64,000 nt of DNA from Edaphovirga cremea. GTDB taxonomy: Bacteria > Pseudomonadota > Gammaproteobacteria > Enterobacterales > Enterobacteriaceae. The notes under the pieces were generated by a model. It was not told the DNA's origin. It did no database searches and was given only the letters and a program-made list of their open reading frames with translations. Below, piece by piece: positions 29,716 through 37,593 of the stretch. The position numbers were made by a program, and so were the translations under genes. Position 1 is the stretch's first letter. Every line of letters begins with the position of its first letter. The stretch covers positions 62,001-126,000 of the forward strand of contig NZ_QOVA01000002.1 of assembly GCF_003332275.1 (NCBI RefSeq), read 5' to 3'.

Positions 29716-29976
29716 TTTTATCAGCGAAAAAAGAAGTCAGGCCGGGGTTAGTATAGTAATGCAAGTGTACATTTTGGTAGCATGAAAACGTTACGAATTT
29801 TGGGGCGGACATTCCTGGCGATATCTGACTGGCCGCGCTGTAAAACATAAGGTGCTTTGTTACGCGTTAATGTTTACCATTTTTGCGGTTGTGCACATAT
29901 AATGCGCATCCAGAAAACACTGGCCTTAACTTGAACATCTCATTACACCGCCTCTGCGGTTTAACTCACCAGGAAT

Positions 29977-30903
29977 ATGAACATGAAAATAAGTATCCGT
30001 GCGTTTTTCACGGTGCTTGTGGCATTCATTGCGATTAGCCGATCAGCCTTTGCCGTTGTATATCCACTGCCAGCCAATAACAGCCGCCTTGTTGGGGAGA
30101 ACATTCAAGTTGTTGTCCCTGCCGGTAACACATTGCCGCTGGAGCATTTCGCCGCACAATACCAGATGGGGCTGAGTAACCTGCTGGAGGCAAACCCAGG
30201 CGTTGACGTCTATTTGCCAACACCGGGTACCGTTCTGACGATCCCTCAGCAACTGCTCCTGCCGGATCTGCCGCGTGAAGGCATTGTGATAAACAGTGCA
30301 GAAATGCGCCTTTACTACTATCCGAAAGGCTCCAATACCGTGGTGGTATTGCCGATCGGTATTGGTGATTTAGGAAAAGATACCCCGTTGGACTGGACCA
30401 CTACCATCCAGCGCAAGAAAGATGGCCCAACCTGGACGCCGACCGCTGCGATGCATGCTGAATATGCCGCGCGTGGCGAAACCCTGAAAACCGTATTCCC
30501 AGCAGGCCCGGATAACCCGATGGGCTTGTATGCGTTGTATGTAGGCCGTCTGTATGCCATTCACGGAACCAATGCGAACTTTGGTATTGGTTTGCGCGTC
30601 AGCCACGGCTGTGTGCGTTTGCGTGCCGATGACATCAAATACCTGTTCAAGAACGTACCGGTAGGCACCCAGGTTCGGTTTATCAATGAACCGGTGAAAG
30701 CCACGACGGAACCAGACGGCAAGCGTTACCTGGAAGTGCATAACCCACTGTCAGCCGACGAAGAAGAATTCAACTCTCTCGAACCGCTGCCGGTTACGCT
30801 CACCCCAGCCGTAAATACCGTGCTGCAAGACGTGACGGTTAATCAGGACGCGGTAGCAAGAACCATTCAATTGCGCTCTGGCATGCCGAGCCCAATTAGC
30901 TGA
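29977..30903 (+). CDS. ldtA: L,D-transpeptidase LdtA (ErfK)
   Basis: A 308-aa periplasmic YkuD enzyme that links Braun lipoprotein to meso-diaminopimelate in peptidoglycan. The signal peptide covers about 1-26. A LysM-like N-terminal part follows ([36 protein letters not shown]), then the YkuD domain with [23 protein letters not shown], where His196 and Cys212 are the catalytic pair. It matches E. coli ErfK closely ([35 protein letters not shown]). Two ATGs (29977, 29983) are possible; AGGA at 29970 gives better spacing to the second. A terminator follows. Confidence 0.94.
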   Translation: MNMKISIRAFFTVLVAFIAISRSAFAVVYPLPANNSRLVGENIQVVVPAGNTLPLEHFAAQYQMGLSNLLEANPGVDVYLPTPGTVLTIPQQLLLPDLPREGIVINSAEMRLYYYPKGSNTVVVLPIGIGDLGKDTPLDWTTTIQRKKDGPTWTPTAAMHAEYAARGETLKTVFPAGPDNPMGLYALYVGRLYAIHGTNANFGIGLRVSHGCVRLRADDIKYLFKNVPVGTQVRFINEPVKATTEPDGKRYLEVHNPLSADEEEFNSLEPLPVTLTPAVNTVLQDVTVNQDAVARTIQLRSGMPSPIS

Positions 30904-30940
30904 TAGCCTGCCCACGCTGGGTAAGCGAGCAAGACGCAAG

Positions 30941-30967
30941 GGCAGCCCCAAAAAGGCTGCCTTTTTT
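30941..30967 (+). terminator. Terminator of ldtA
   Basis: GGCAGCC (30941-30947) pairs with GGCTGCC (30955-30961) and is followed by TTTTTT (30962-30967). Confidence 0.9.
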
Positions 30968-31116
30968 AGTGCAGGAAATTTGGTGGAACAAAATAATCAC
31001 CCGCAATGCACGGTTGAAAATGCACCAACCAGCGGGTTTGAAAGGGTAAAAAGGGCAAGCAAACCGGGCAAATGCCGTTTTTTTCAGCACTTAAGCGACA
31101 TTTGACGGGATAAGTA

Positions 31117-31144
31117 TTGCGTGGTGATCGCCACTGGGTATAAT
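31117..31144 (+). promoter_or_regulatory. Promoter of tRNA-Leu
   Basis: -35 TTGCGT (31117-31122), a 16-bp spacer and -10 TATAAT (31139-31144), 28 bp before the mature tRNA 5' end. Confidence 0.75.
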
Positions 31145-31172
31145 GCTCACGTTTTCCGCATACTACTTCAGT

Positions 31173-31257
31173 GCCGAAGTGGCGAAATCGGTAGACGCAG
31201 TTGATTCAAAATCAACCGCCTTCGGGTGTGCCGGTTCGAGTCCGGCCTTCGGCACCA
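31173..31257 (+). tRNA. leuX: tRNA-Leu (anticodon CAA)
   Basis: An 85-nt class II tRNA with encoded CCA. The acceptor arms GCCGAAG and CTTCGGC pair, the anticodon arm TTGAT-TCAAAAT-ATCAA style loop reads CAA, and there is a long variable arm (CCGCCTTCGGGTGTGCC region) and a T loop GGTTCGAGTCC. Apart from the variable arm it is nearly identical to E. coli leuX, a well-known island integration site. The 3' end is the attachment site of the island that follows. Confidence 0.97.
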
Positions 31258-31259
31258 TA
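31237..31259. repeat. attL: 3' end of leuX, left end of the island
   Basis: The 23-bp stretch beginning CGAGTCCGGCCTTC and ending GGCACCATA recurs at 48488-48509 with one G missing. An integrase gene begins 217 bp to the right, so this is the left attachment junction. Confidence 0.88.
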
Positions 31260-31269
31260 GTATGAAATT

Positions 31270-31294
31270 AAGTCACCTTAGGGTGGCTTTTTTT
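31270..31294 (+). terminator. Terminator downstream of leuX (island copy)
   Basis: AAGTCACC (31270-31277) pairs with GGTGGCTT (31282-31289, one G-T pair) around TTAG and is followed by a T-run. The integrated element supplies this terminator; a second one lies beyond attR at 48514. Confidence 0.7.
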
Positions 31295-31308
31295 ATGTCC
31301 GTAATCTT

Positions 31309-31471
31309 CCATTGACGTCCATATATTATTGTTAAATAACATATTTTGCATTCCCTTGTTCCTTTGCGAGCTGTCTGCTTTATCCACAGTGGTCTTTTTT
31401 CGTCCATTGACATCCAGATGATTTGGGGGTCAAGATGAGGGTCAACCCACTTCGATAATGAGTTGACCCCC
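31309..31471. repeat. Integrase arm-type binding sites (left)
   Basis: Two direct copies of CCATTGACRTCCA (31309-31321, 31404-31416) and three GGGTCAA-type sites (31425-31433, 31439-31446, and inverted GTTGACCCCC at 31462-31471) precede the integrase. Similar GGGGTC motifs lie beside attR. Repeated short sites next to an att core fit arm-type sites and integrase self-regulation; binding is inferred. Confidence 0.55.
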
Positions 31472-31475
31472 AATT

Positions 31476-32729
31476 ATGGCCCTGACAGACGTTGTAGCTA
31501 GAACCGCCAAGCCTCGCGAGAAAGCCTACAAACTCGCGGATGCGCATGGCCTGTATCTTTTGGTAAATCCTAACGGCTCTAAGCGCTGGTATCTCAAGTA
31601 CCGTTTTGCCGGTAAGGAGAGCCGGATTGCTTTTGGTGCCTATCCGCTGATCTCGTTGGCCAAGGCCAGAGAGAAGCGCGATGAGGTACGGCTGTTGTTA
31701 GCCGATGGCATCAACCCGGCAGAAAAACGGGAAGTAGAAAAAGAAGAAGCGCAGGTTGCGCTGAATACCTTCGAAAAAGTGGCGTATGACTGGTTCCAGC
31801 AAATTAGTCAGAATCGCTGGTCAAAAACGCATGCTGAAAGGGTATGGCGTGATATGGAACGCAATATTCTGCCAGCGATAGGGCAGCGACACATTGCTGA
31901 CCTGAAAGCCAAAGACTTGCTTGAGCCGTTGAAAGTGGTGGAGCAAAACGGCCATCTCGATTTGGCGTCACGGCTGCGCCAGCGGGTGACCGATATTATG
32001 CGCTATGCGGTGCAGAACGATCTGATAGAGCGTAATCCCGCCCAAGATCTCTCTGGGGCGTTAGCTTCGCCAAAAGCCACCCATCGCCCTGCTTTGAAAC
32101 TGGAGAGGTTACCGGATTTTCTGGCAAGGATTGAGCACTATAAAGGGCGGACGTTGACCACCTTAGCCTTAAAGTTAACGCTATGTGTCTTTATCCGCTC
32201 CAGCGAACTGCGCTTTGCCCGTTGGACTGAAATCGACTTTAAACGTGCTATGTGGACCATACCGGCTGAACGTGAAGCGATACCGGGTGTAAAACACTCT
32301 CAACGTGGGGCAAAAATGCGTACCGAGCATTTGGTGCCTTTATCCCGGCAGGCTTTAGCACTGTTGGAAGAGATCAAGGCGATTAGCGGCAACCATGAGC
32401 TTATTTTCCCCGGCGATCATCGTCCTACCAAACCCATGAGTGAGAATACCGTCAATAATGCGTTGCGCGTCATGGGATATAACACCACAACTGAGTTGTG
32501 CGGGCATGGTTTCCGCACCATGGCCTGTAGCGCACTGGTTGAGTCAGGGCAGTGGTCAAAGGACGCAGTAGAGCGGCAAATGAGCCACCAGGAACGCAAT
32601 AGCGTGCGTGCGGCTTATATCCATAAGGCTGAACACATCGAAGAACGTAAGCTGATGCTGCAATGGTGGGCGGATTATCTGGATGCGAACCGCAAGGCGC
32701 ATGTGGTGCCGTATGAGTTTAGGTTGTAA
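31476..32729 (+). CDS. P4-type tyrosine integrase
   Basis: A 417-aa site-specific recombinase that integrates the island at leuX. It has an N-terminal DUF4102 arm-binding domain (about 1-90), a SAM-like core-binding domain (about 95-200) and a catalytic domain with Arg241 (RSSELRFARW), His344 and Arg347 (HGFRTMA), His371 and the Tyr381 nucleophile (AAYIH). The ATG at 31476 follows the repeated GGGTCAA sites directly. All catalytic residues are intact, so the enzyme may be active. Confidence 0.95.
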   Translation: MALTDVVARTAKPREKAYKLADAHGLYLLVNPNGSKRWYLKYRFAGKESRIAFGAYPLISLAKAREKRDEVRLLLADGINPAEKREVEKEEAQVALNTFEKVAYDWFQQISQNRWSKTHAERVWRDMERNILPAIGQRHIADLKAKDLLEPLKVVEQNGHLDLASRLRQRVTDIMRYAVQNDLIERNPAQDLSGALASPKATHRPALKLERLPDFLARIEHYKGRTLTTLALKLTLCVFIRSSELRFARWTEIDFKRAMWTIPAEREAIPGVKHSQRGAKMRTEHLVPLSRQALALLEEIKAISGNHELIFPGDHRPTKPMSENTVNNALRVMGYNTTTELCGHGFRTMACSALVESGQWSKDAVERQMSHQERNSVRAAYIHKAEHIEERKLMLQWWADYLDANRKAHVVPYEFRL

Positions 32730-32841
32730 CTAAATAGAATAAAAATGGATTTCTTATTATAATTTTTCATAATAAATAGGTATCTATCTTTCCTTTGTGC
32801 CCTACTATTAAATAAAAATAAATCATGGAAGGTGTAATTAT

Positions 32842-34098
32842 ATGTTTGATAGCCACGTTAGGGATTTTGCTCAGAAAGAAGAGAGAAAATTATTAGAATT
32901 AAACTTTCGTAATTTCTTGGAAGATGAACGTCGCTCAAGCGGAAGAGATGACATGATGCGTGATTACGCACGGATCTTATATTCTTCATCCTTTAGGCGA
33001 TTACAAGGAAAAATGCAACTACTAGATATTGATCACAGTAAGTTCACAAGAAATAGATTGACACATAGTTTAGAGGTTGCGCAAATTGCTCGCTCAATAG
33101 CTACAGATTTAGGTTTAGCAAATCCTGTTGTTGCTGAGTCAGCATCTTTAGCTCATGATTTGGGTAATCCTCCTTTTGGGCATAATGGAGAGATAGTTTT
33201 AAATGAACTTATAAAAAATCAAGGTGGGTTTGAAGGGAATGCTCAAACATTTAGAATATTGAGATTGCTAGAAAAGAAACATCATTCCTACTCAGGCTTG
33301 AATCTTACAATCAGAACATTATTATCAGTGACAAAATATTTTTATACTAAAGATAGTAATCCTAAAAAGTTTTTATATGATGAGGATTATTTGTTTTTAA
33401 AAGATGTTTTAGAAGAAAAAAATATAAAATTAACAAAAAGTATAGATGCTCAAATTATGGATCTTTCTGATGAAATTGCTTATGCAGCGCATGACTTAGA
33501 AGACGCACTAAGTATGGGGTATATTACTATGGGAGAAATTCTTCATGAGTTTAAAATAAGTGATGAGTTTAATATGGCTTTTGATGATATAAATAATATT
33601 TATCAATTTGTACATGCTGACGCCTTGAAATCTCATAGATTAAATACTTCAGAAGAGTTTTCTTTAGTTGAGAGAAAAGAGTTTACCTCACAGATCGTGA
33701 ATACTCTTTGTAGGGATATAGGTATGGTTGATAGTAATAGTAATAGTAATAGTAATAGTAATAGTAATAGTAATAGTAATGTTACTGTATTGGGGTATAA
33801 AACAAAAAATAAGTTGGCCGTTGGATTAAAGAAACTTTTATTTAAAGCGGTTTTAAGAAAAAGAAATATTCAATTTTACGAGTTAAAAGGTGAGAATGTT
33901 ATTCGAGGGCTCTTCGAGGTTTATACTAGTCAAACTAATAGGGGGAAGTTATTGTTTCCACCTGAAATAAGAAATCAATCTGATTCTATAGAGAGGTTAG
34001 CTGTCGATCACATTGCAGGCATGATGGACTCGTTTGCCATTCAGGAGTACGAGCGTTTCTTTGGTAAAGGAAGTTCTGATGTAATAGTAAAAAAATAA
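32842..34098 (+). CDS. dGTPase-like HD-domain triphosphohydrolase
   Basis: A 418-aa protein of the deoxyguanosinetriphosphate triphosphohydrolase family, which splits dNTPs to nucleoside and triphosphate. The HD metal ligands are in place: His75 (RLTHSLEVAQI), His105-Asp106 (LAHDLGNPPFGHNGE) and Asp210 (DLSDEIAYAAHDLEDAL). The GGFEGNAQTFRIL stretch is also diagnostic. Residues about 298-313 are an (SN)8 run encoded by a pure hexanucleotide repeat. The gene is strongly AT-rich compared with the integrase before it. Bacterial dGTPases and dCTP deaminases can stop phages by draining dNTPs, and this position beside a P4 integrase is a known defence hotspot. That role is inference. Confidence 0.9.
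   Translation: MFDSHVRDFAQKEERKLLELNFRNFLEDERRSSGRDDMMRDYARILYSSSFRRLQGKMQLLDIDHSKFTRNRLTHSLEVAQIARSIATDLGLANPVVAESASLAHDLGNPPFGHNGEIVLNELIKNQGGFEGNAQTFRILRLLEKKHHSYSGLNLTIRTLLSVTKYFYTKDSNPKKFLYDEDYLFLKDVLEEKNIKLTKSIDAQIMDLSDEIAYAAHDLEDALSMGYITMGEILHEFKISDEFNMAFDDINNIYQFVHADALKSHRLNTSEEFSLVERKEFTSQIVNTLCRDIGMVDSNSNSNSNSNSNSNSNVTVLGYKTKNKLAVGLKKLLFKAVLRKRNIQFYELKGENVIRGLFEVYTSQTNRGKLLFPPEIRNQSDSIERLAVDHIAGMMDSFAIQEYERFFGKGSSDVIVKK
33733..33780. repeat. (AGTAAT)8 microsatellite inside the dGTPase gene
   Basis: Eight perfect copies of AGTAAT, 48 bp, encode Ser-Asn eight times. The unit is a multiple of three, so slippage would change linker length without a frameshift. Confidence 0.97.
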
Positions 34099-34142
34099 CG
34101 TTATGTTTTTAATGAATTTCTTTTTTGATATCAAAAGATATA

Positions 34143-35765
34143 ATGAGACTTCATATGGAACAAATAAAAATTAGAAAGGAAAAACTTTCAATATACCTTG
34201 CAAGAAATGTGAATAGAAAAGATGAGGAATTGATCAAAATTGAAAATGCTAAGAAAGGTATAGAAATTTATATAGATGAGAGTGAATCCTCTTTTTTATA
34301 TGCTAAAAATAGTTTTAAAAAGACTCCATCGTGGACAAAAATGTTTACCTTAACTGAAGGCGTGGAGTCAGAGTATTTCGGTGAATCAAGTAATGTTGGT
34401 GCTGTTTTTATTATGAGAGTTTTTGGAAGTGCCTTTATTTTATCATTTGGTACTGGTTTTCATTTGATAAAAGATGATGAGATAGAAAGAGACTTCGGTT
34501 TAAGAGTGACTTTAAATTCAGTAGATCCAGATAAATTAAGAAGTTTAGATAAAGCTAGTTATGATCATAACCCATTGAATTCAAGAACACAGAGTACAAG
34601 AGATGTAGATGTTTTTAATCTTCATTTAGACTCAGAGTCTGAAATGCTTTATGCAGTTACAGGGGCTTCCTTAGTTAAAGAATTTGGTAACCAAGTAACG
34701 GGGCGGGATGCTCTTACCATCGCTGTAGAAACTACGCTGAATGAAATACCAGGAATTTTGCATGAAGCTATTTTCAGATACAGAATGAAATTACCTGACA
34801 AGTTTTCTTGGGTTGATAACATTAATAGAGTCCGCGATCTGGATGAAATTGAAATTCTTGATTTAGAGTTAGATGATTATTTGTCATCTAATAATTACTC
34901 TAATTTTTGGTTAGGCGAGCCTGAAATAGTCGACTGGGAAGATCAAATTGGATATTCATTTGATATGTATCCGCGAACCCCAAGGCATGTTATTCTGACA
35001 TTAGATGACTATGTGCAACACATCAATAATGAACCGATGTGTGTGACTAACCTTAAAAATGATGTTGTCCACATAAACAATAGTGAATTTTCGTCAATAA
35101 AGTCTTGGTCAGTATACAGATGTTTATATGCTGAAATTGATTTTGGTAATGACCATTATATATTAAGAAATGGTGTGTGGTATAAGATAAATCAGGATTT
35201 TTTGACAGAAGTCGATTCTTATTTAGTTGACTTGGAAAATTATGGTTTTAAATTCCCGGTATATGAATATGAGAGGGAGGAGTTTTACAATGAATATGTA
35301 TGTAAAAATAATACTGATTTTTCTTTAATGGATAAAAAGAATATAAAAATAGGAGGTGCATATGATAAGTTAGAACACTGTGATCTTATTAGAAATGGCA
35401 GTGATTTTATTCACGTCAAGTATTATAGAAGTTCCAGCACGTTAAGTCATCTATTTTTCCAAGGTATGGTTGGCGCAGAGGCTTTTATTAAAGATAAGTC
35501 TTATAGAGAAAAATTAAACCCTAAACTGCCTAAATCAATAAGGCTGAAAGATGCCGGTTTGAGGCCTAACCCAAAGAAATATACTATTGTTTATGCTATT
35601 GCTACAGTTAAAAACATACCTGAAGAGCTACCATTTTTTTCAAAAGTAACATTAAAAAACACCCTAAAAACACTGAAGGCACTTGATTATAATGTGGCAA
35701 TTGCAAAAATAGATGTATCTCCATTTATTCTTAAAATAAAAAAATGCAAACCCAAGAAAATATAA
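34143..35765 (+). CDS. DUF6119/TIGR04141-like sporadically distributed protein
   Basis: A roughly 540-aa cytosolic protein in the same direction as the dGTPase and 44 bp after it. The pattern KLSIYLARNVNRKDEEL near the start, a long mixed alpha/beta body and the C-terminal KYTIVYAIATVKN..LPFFSKVTLKNTLKTLKALDYNVAIAKI resemble the TIGR04141 (DUF6119) family, known for patchy distribution on mobile DNA. Its function is unknown. ATGs at 34143 and 34155 are both possible and neither has a strong ribosome-binding site. It is very AT-rich and shares base composition with the dGTPase, so the two probably travelled together. Confidence 0.65.
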   Translation: MRLHMEQIKIRKEKLSIYLARNVNRKDEELIKIENAKKGIEIYIDESESSFLYAKNSFKKTPSWTKMFTLTEGVESEYFGESSNVGAVFIMRVFGSAFILSFGTGFHLIKDDEIERDFGLRVTLNSVDPDKLRSLDKASYDHNPLNSRTQSTRDVDVFNLHLDSESEMLYAVTGASLVKEFGNQVTGRDALTIAVETTLNEIPGILHEAIFRYRMKLPDKFSWVDNINRVRDLDEIEILDLELDDYLSSNNYSNFWLGEPEIVDWEDQIGYSFDMYPRTPRHVILTLDDYVQHINNEPMCVTNLKNDVVHINNSEFSSIKSWSVYRCLYAEIDFGNDHYILRNGVWYKINQDFLTEVDSYLVDLENYGFKFPVYEYEREEFYNEYVCKNNTDFSLMDKKNIKIGGAYDKLEHCDLIRNGSDFIHVKYYRSSSTLSHLFFQGMVGAEAFIKDKSYREKLNPKLPKSIRLKDAGLRPNPKKYTIVYAIATVKNIPEELPFFSKVTLKNTLKTLKALDYNVAIAKIDVSPFILKIKKCKPKKI

Positions 35766-35905
35766 GATAATTTCATTTAAAGAGTAAGTGCGTAAATATT
35801 ATAATGTTAATATATTTTTACGTTAAGTGATTTTTTATTGTTGTAATCATTTATATAATGATAAGTGTTGGTGGATAAATTTAACTTATATTTTCGGACT
35901 TTTGT

Positions 35906-35985
35906 GCGTCGGCAATTCATGGGATATGGCACCATAACAGAAGTGTACAAGGACGGTTTTCTTACTATAGCTTGTGTTGAATTTT
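35906..35985 (+). pseudogene. Remnant of a second P4-type integrase
   Basis: Plus-strand translation FMGYGTITEVYKDGFLTIAC aligns with MGYNTTTELCGHGFRTMAC of the integrase at 31476 (residues 333-351). DNA identity is also visible (ATGGGATATRRCACCA shared). The catalytic H-x-x-R has decayed to D-x-x-L and the flanks are unrelated, so only a scrap of box II remains. It marks the far edge of the dGTPase cargo. Confidence 0.6.
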
Positions 35986-36030
35986 TTACTTTTTCAACCA
36001 TAAAAAAACGAGGCGAGGTTAATGAGATTT

Positions 36031-36654
36031 CTATTCGTTATCTCGTTGACTCTCTTCAAGTATTAACTCTATGCTCTTTATTTTTGATATGGTTAAGCTT
36101 GTTTTCCAAATATATACACCAAATAATACACAAGGTAAAAAAATGATTAATAAGAGCAAGAAGGTGTGAGGTTTTATTTTATTATCAAAAATTGAATATA
36201 TAATTATGAAATTACTCTGAGATATTACCATGATTGAAATTATTCGAGTAAAAACCCAATCAAATAGCCAAAATGTCCATCCTGTGTCGAGTGTAAGATT
36301 CCCATTTTTATTATTTATATATTGACTTGACTTTTCAAAGAATGTAACAGGAAGATCTTGTTTTTTTATAATGTCGAATAATGGGATTACCTTGTTAATA
36401 TTCCTTATGCCTGTTAATTTTTGCAATGCTAGCTTCCGTTGCTCTTGCTCTATTTTCTTTATATCATCATCATGTAATGATGGTAATTTCAATAGCTCAT
36501 CAAGATCTTTTATTTTCTTTTTTGTTAAGTGCTCAATAAGATTTAATGTTTCTTTAGGTGAGCTGAATATGACCTTTAAAAACCAAAAGGCCACAATTAA
36601 AATTGCAGCACTCATGCTTATTTTATTTTCTATTATTAAATTGATAAAATCCAT
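36031..36654 (-). CDS. Membrane protein of unknown function
   Basis: A 207-aa protein that I do not recognise. It has one N-terminal membrane helix (about 14-31, SAAILIVAFWFLKVIF), a charged cytosolic segment (about 35-110, rich in Lys/Glu, probably coiled or helical) and two C-terminal membrane helices (about 135-155 IISIMVISQSNFIIIYSIF and 163-183 FLLLLIIFLPCVLFGVYIW). It is AT-rich and converges on the dGTPase-DUF6119 pair. It could be an accessory or an effector of that cargo; nothing in the sequence shows which. Confidence 0.7.
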   Translation of the reverse strand: MDFINLIIENKISMSAAILIVAFWFLKVIFSSPKETLNLIEHLTKKKIKDLDELLKLPSLHDDDIKKIEQEQRKLALQKLTGIRNINKVIPLFDIIKKQDLPVTFFEKSSQYINNKNGNLTLDTGWTFWLFDWVFTRIISIMVISQSNFIIIYSIFDNKIKPHTFLLLLIIFLPCVLFGVYIWKTSLTISKIKSIELILEESQRDNE

Positions 36655-36739
36655 TTATGCTATTATCCTTACTAAAAAAACTTTATTAAATTTATACTCC
36701 GAAAACATGCTTGTCTAAATTAATAACCTTGAAATAATA

Positions 36740-36994
36740 TTAGACAGTACGTGATTTATAATACGCAAGTATCACATCCGCCAGATCATCTTCCACCGCA
36801 TAGAAATAACATGCCGGAATATTCATAACCGAAGCTAACCGGCATGCCAGTTCAAAGTCTGGCGTATGGATACCGCGTTCGTACTGATTCATGCGGGCGC
36901 TGGCCGTTGCTTCATCGATCCCGGCCAGGATCCCTAAGCGTTCCTGTGACAGGCCAGCCTTTAAACGTGCGGCTTTTAAGCGATGGGGTAGCAT
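36740..36994 (-). CDS. XRE-family helix-turn-helix regulator of the satellite
   Basis: An 84-aa Cro/CI-type DNA-binding protein: MLPHRLKAARLKAGLSQERLGILAG with recognition helix ATASARMNQYERGIHTPD. It is divergent from a Ner-like regulator with a palindrome between them, the usual arrangement of a lysis-lysogeny or excision switch. The GC-rich codon use matches the satellite backbone rather than the AT-rich cargo beside it. Confidence 0.85.
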   Translation of the reverse strand: MLPHRLKAARLKAGLSQERLGILAGIDEATASARMNQYERGIHTPDFELACRLASVMNIPACYFYAVEDDLADVILAYYKSRTV

Positions 36995-37051
36995 GAGAAT
37001 CCTGATTTCAAACGTGCCTTGTCGCGATTCTCATCTGTGTGCCTTGAAAAT

Positions 37052-37072
37052 ATACTAAGTAATACTTAGTAT
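37052..37072. promoter_or_regulatory. Palindromic operator between the two satellite regulators
   Basis: ATACTAAGT (37052-37060), AAT, ACTTAGTAT (37064-37072): perfect 9-bp arms. It lies 34 bp before the Ner-like gene and 58 bp before the XRE gene, so either protein could use it. Confidence 0.75.
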
Positions 37073-37105
37073 TGCTGTTTACTTGAGATCTTAACGGGAG
37101 CGGGT

Positions 37106-37366
37106 ATGACACCACAAAAAGACTGGCATCAGGCGGATATCATTGCCGCATTACGGAAAAGAGGGACCACTATGTCAGCGTTATCACGTTCGGCAGGGCT
37201 AAGCTCGTCAACACTTGGCAATGTCCTTTCTCGTCCATGGCCGAAAGGGGAATGGCTTGTGGCAAACGCACTTGAAATACACCCTGCGGAGATCTGGCCC
37301 AGTCGTTATTTTGATGATTCGGGGAGATTACTTGATAGAAAGGCCAGAGTAGAAAAGGGGGAATGA
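37106..37366 (+). CDS. Ner/Nlp-like helix-turn-helix DNA-binding protein
   Basis: An 86-aa protein with the Ner-type helix-turn-helix (DWHQADIIAALRKRGTTMSALSRSAGLSSSTLGNVLSRPWPKGEWLVANAL) and the conserved HPAEIWPSRYFD tail. Relatives are Mu/D108 Ner and E. coli Nlp (SfsB), which repress early phage promoters. The gene is divergent from the XRE regulator and is followed at once by the iteron region. Confidence 0.88.
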   Translation: MTPQKDWHQADIIAALRKRGTTMSALSRSAGLSSSTLGNVLSRPWPKGEWLVANALEIHPAEIWPSRYFDDSGRLLDRKARVEKGE

Positions 37367-37391
37367 TAGGTGAGCGTTCAGAAAGAGTTTC

Positions 37392-37593
37392 TCCCACTTT
37401 ATCCCCCACTTAAGTGTGGGCCACTTCTTCCCCCACTTTGTTTCTGAGCTTAACTGAAAAGTGTTATTTTTTAGATGGTTAGTTTATCGCCCCCACTTAG
37501 CGTATATATACATCCGGGAAGTGGGGGAATATGCTGAATATTAAAACCCGATAGCCAGATTCCCCCACATCTCCCCCAGTTAATCCCCCACTT
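37392..37593. other. Iteron array, candidate replication origin of the satellite
   Basis: CCCCCACTT or a one-base variant occurs at about 37392, 37403, 37430, 37490, 37562, 37573 and 37585, and in inverted form at 37412 and 37519. The last copies overlap the 3' end of the primase-helicase gene. P4-like elements replicate from iteron-bearing origins recognised by their own primase-helicase, so an origin is the natural reading. Function is inferred from position and repetition. Confidence 0.65.

Noticed and set aside
35865-36146. Plus-strand 93-codon frame
   Set aside because: Its first part is the integrase scrap and its second part is antisense to the membrane protein gene; it is a chance joining.
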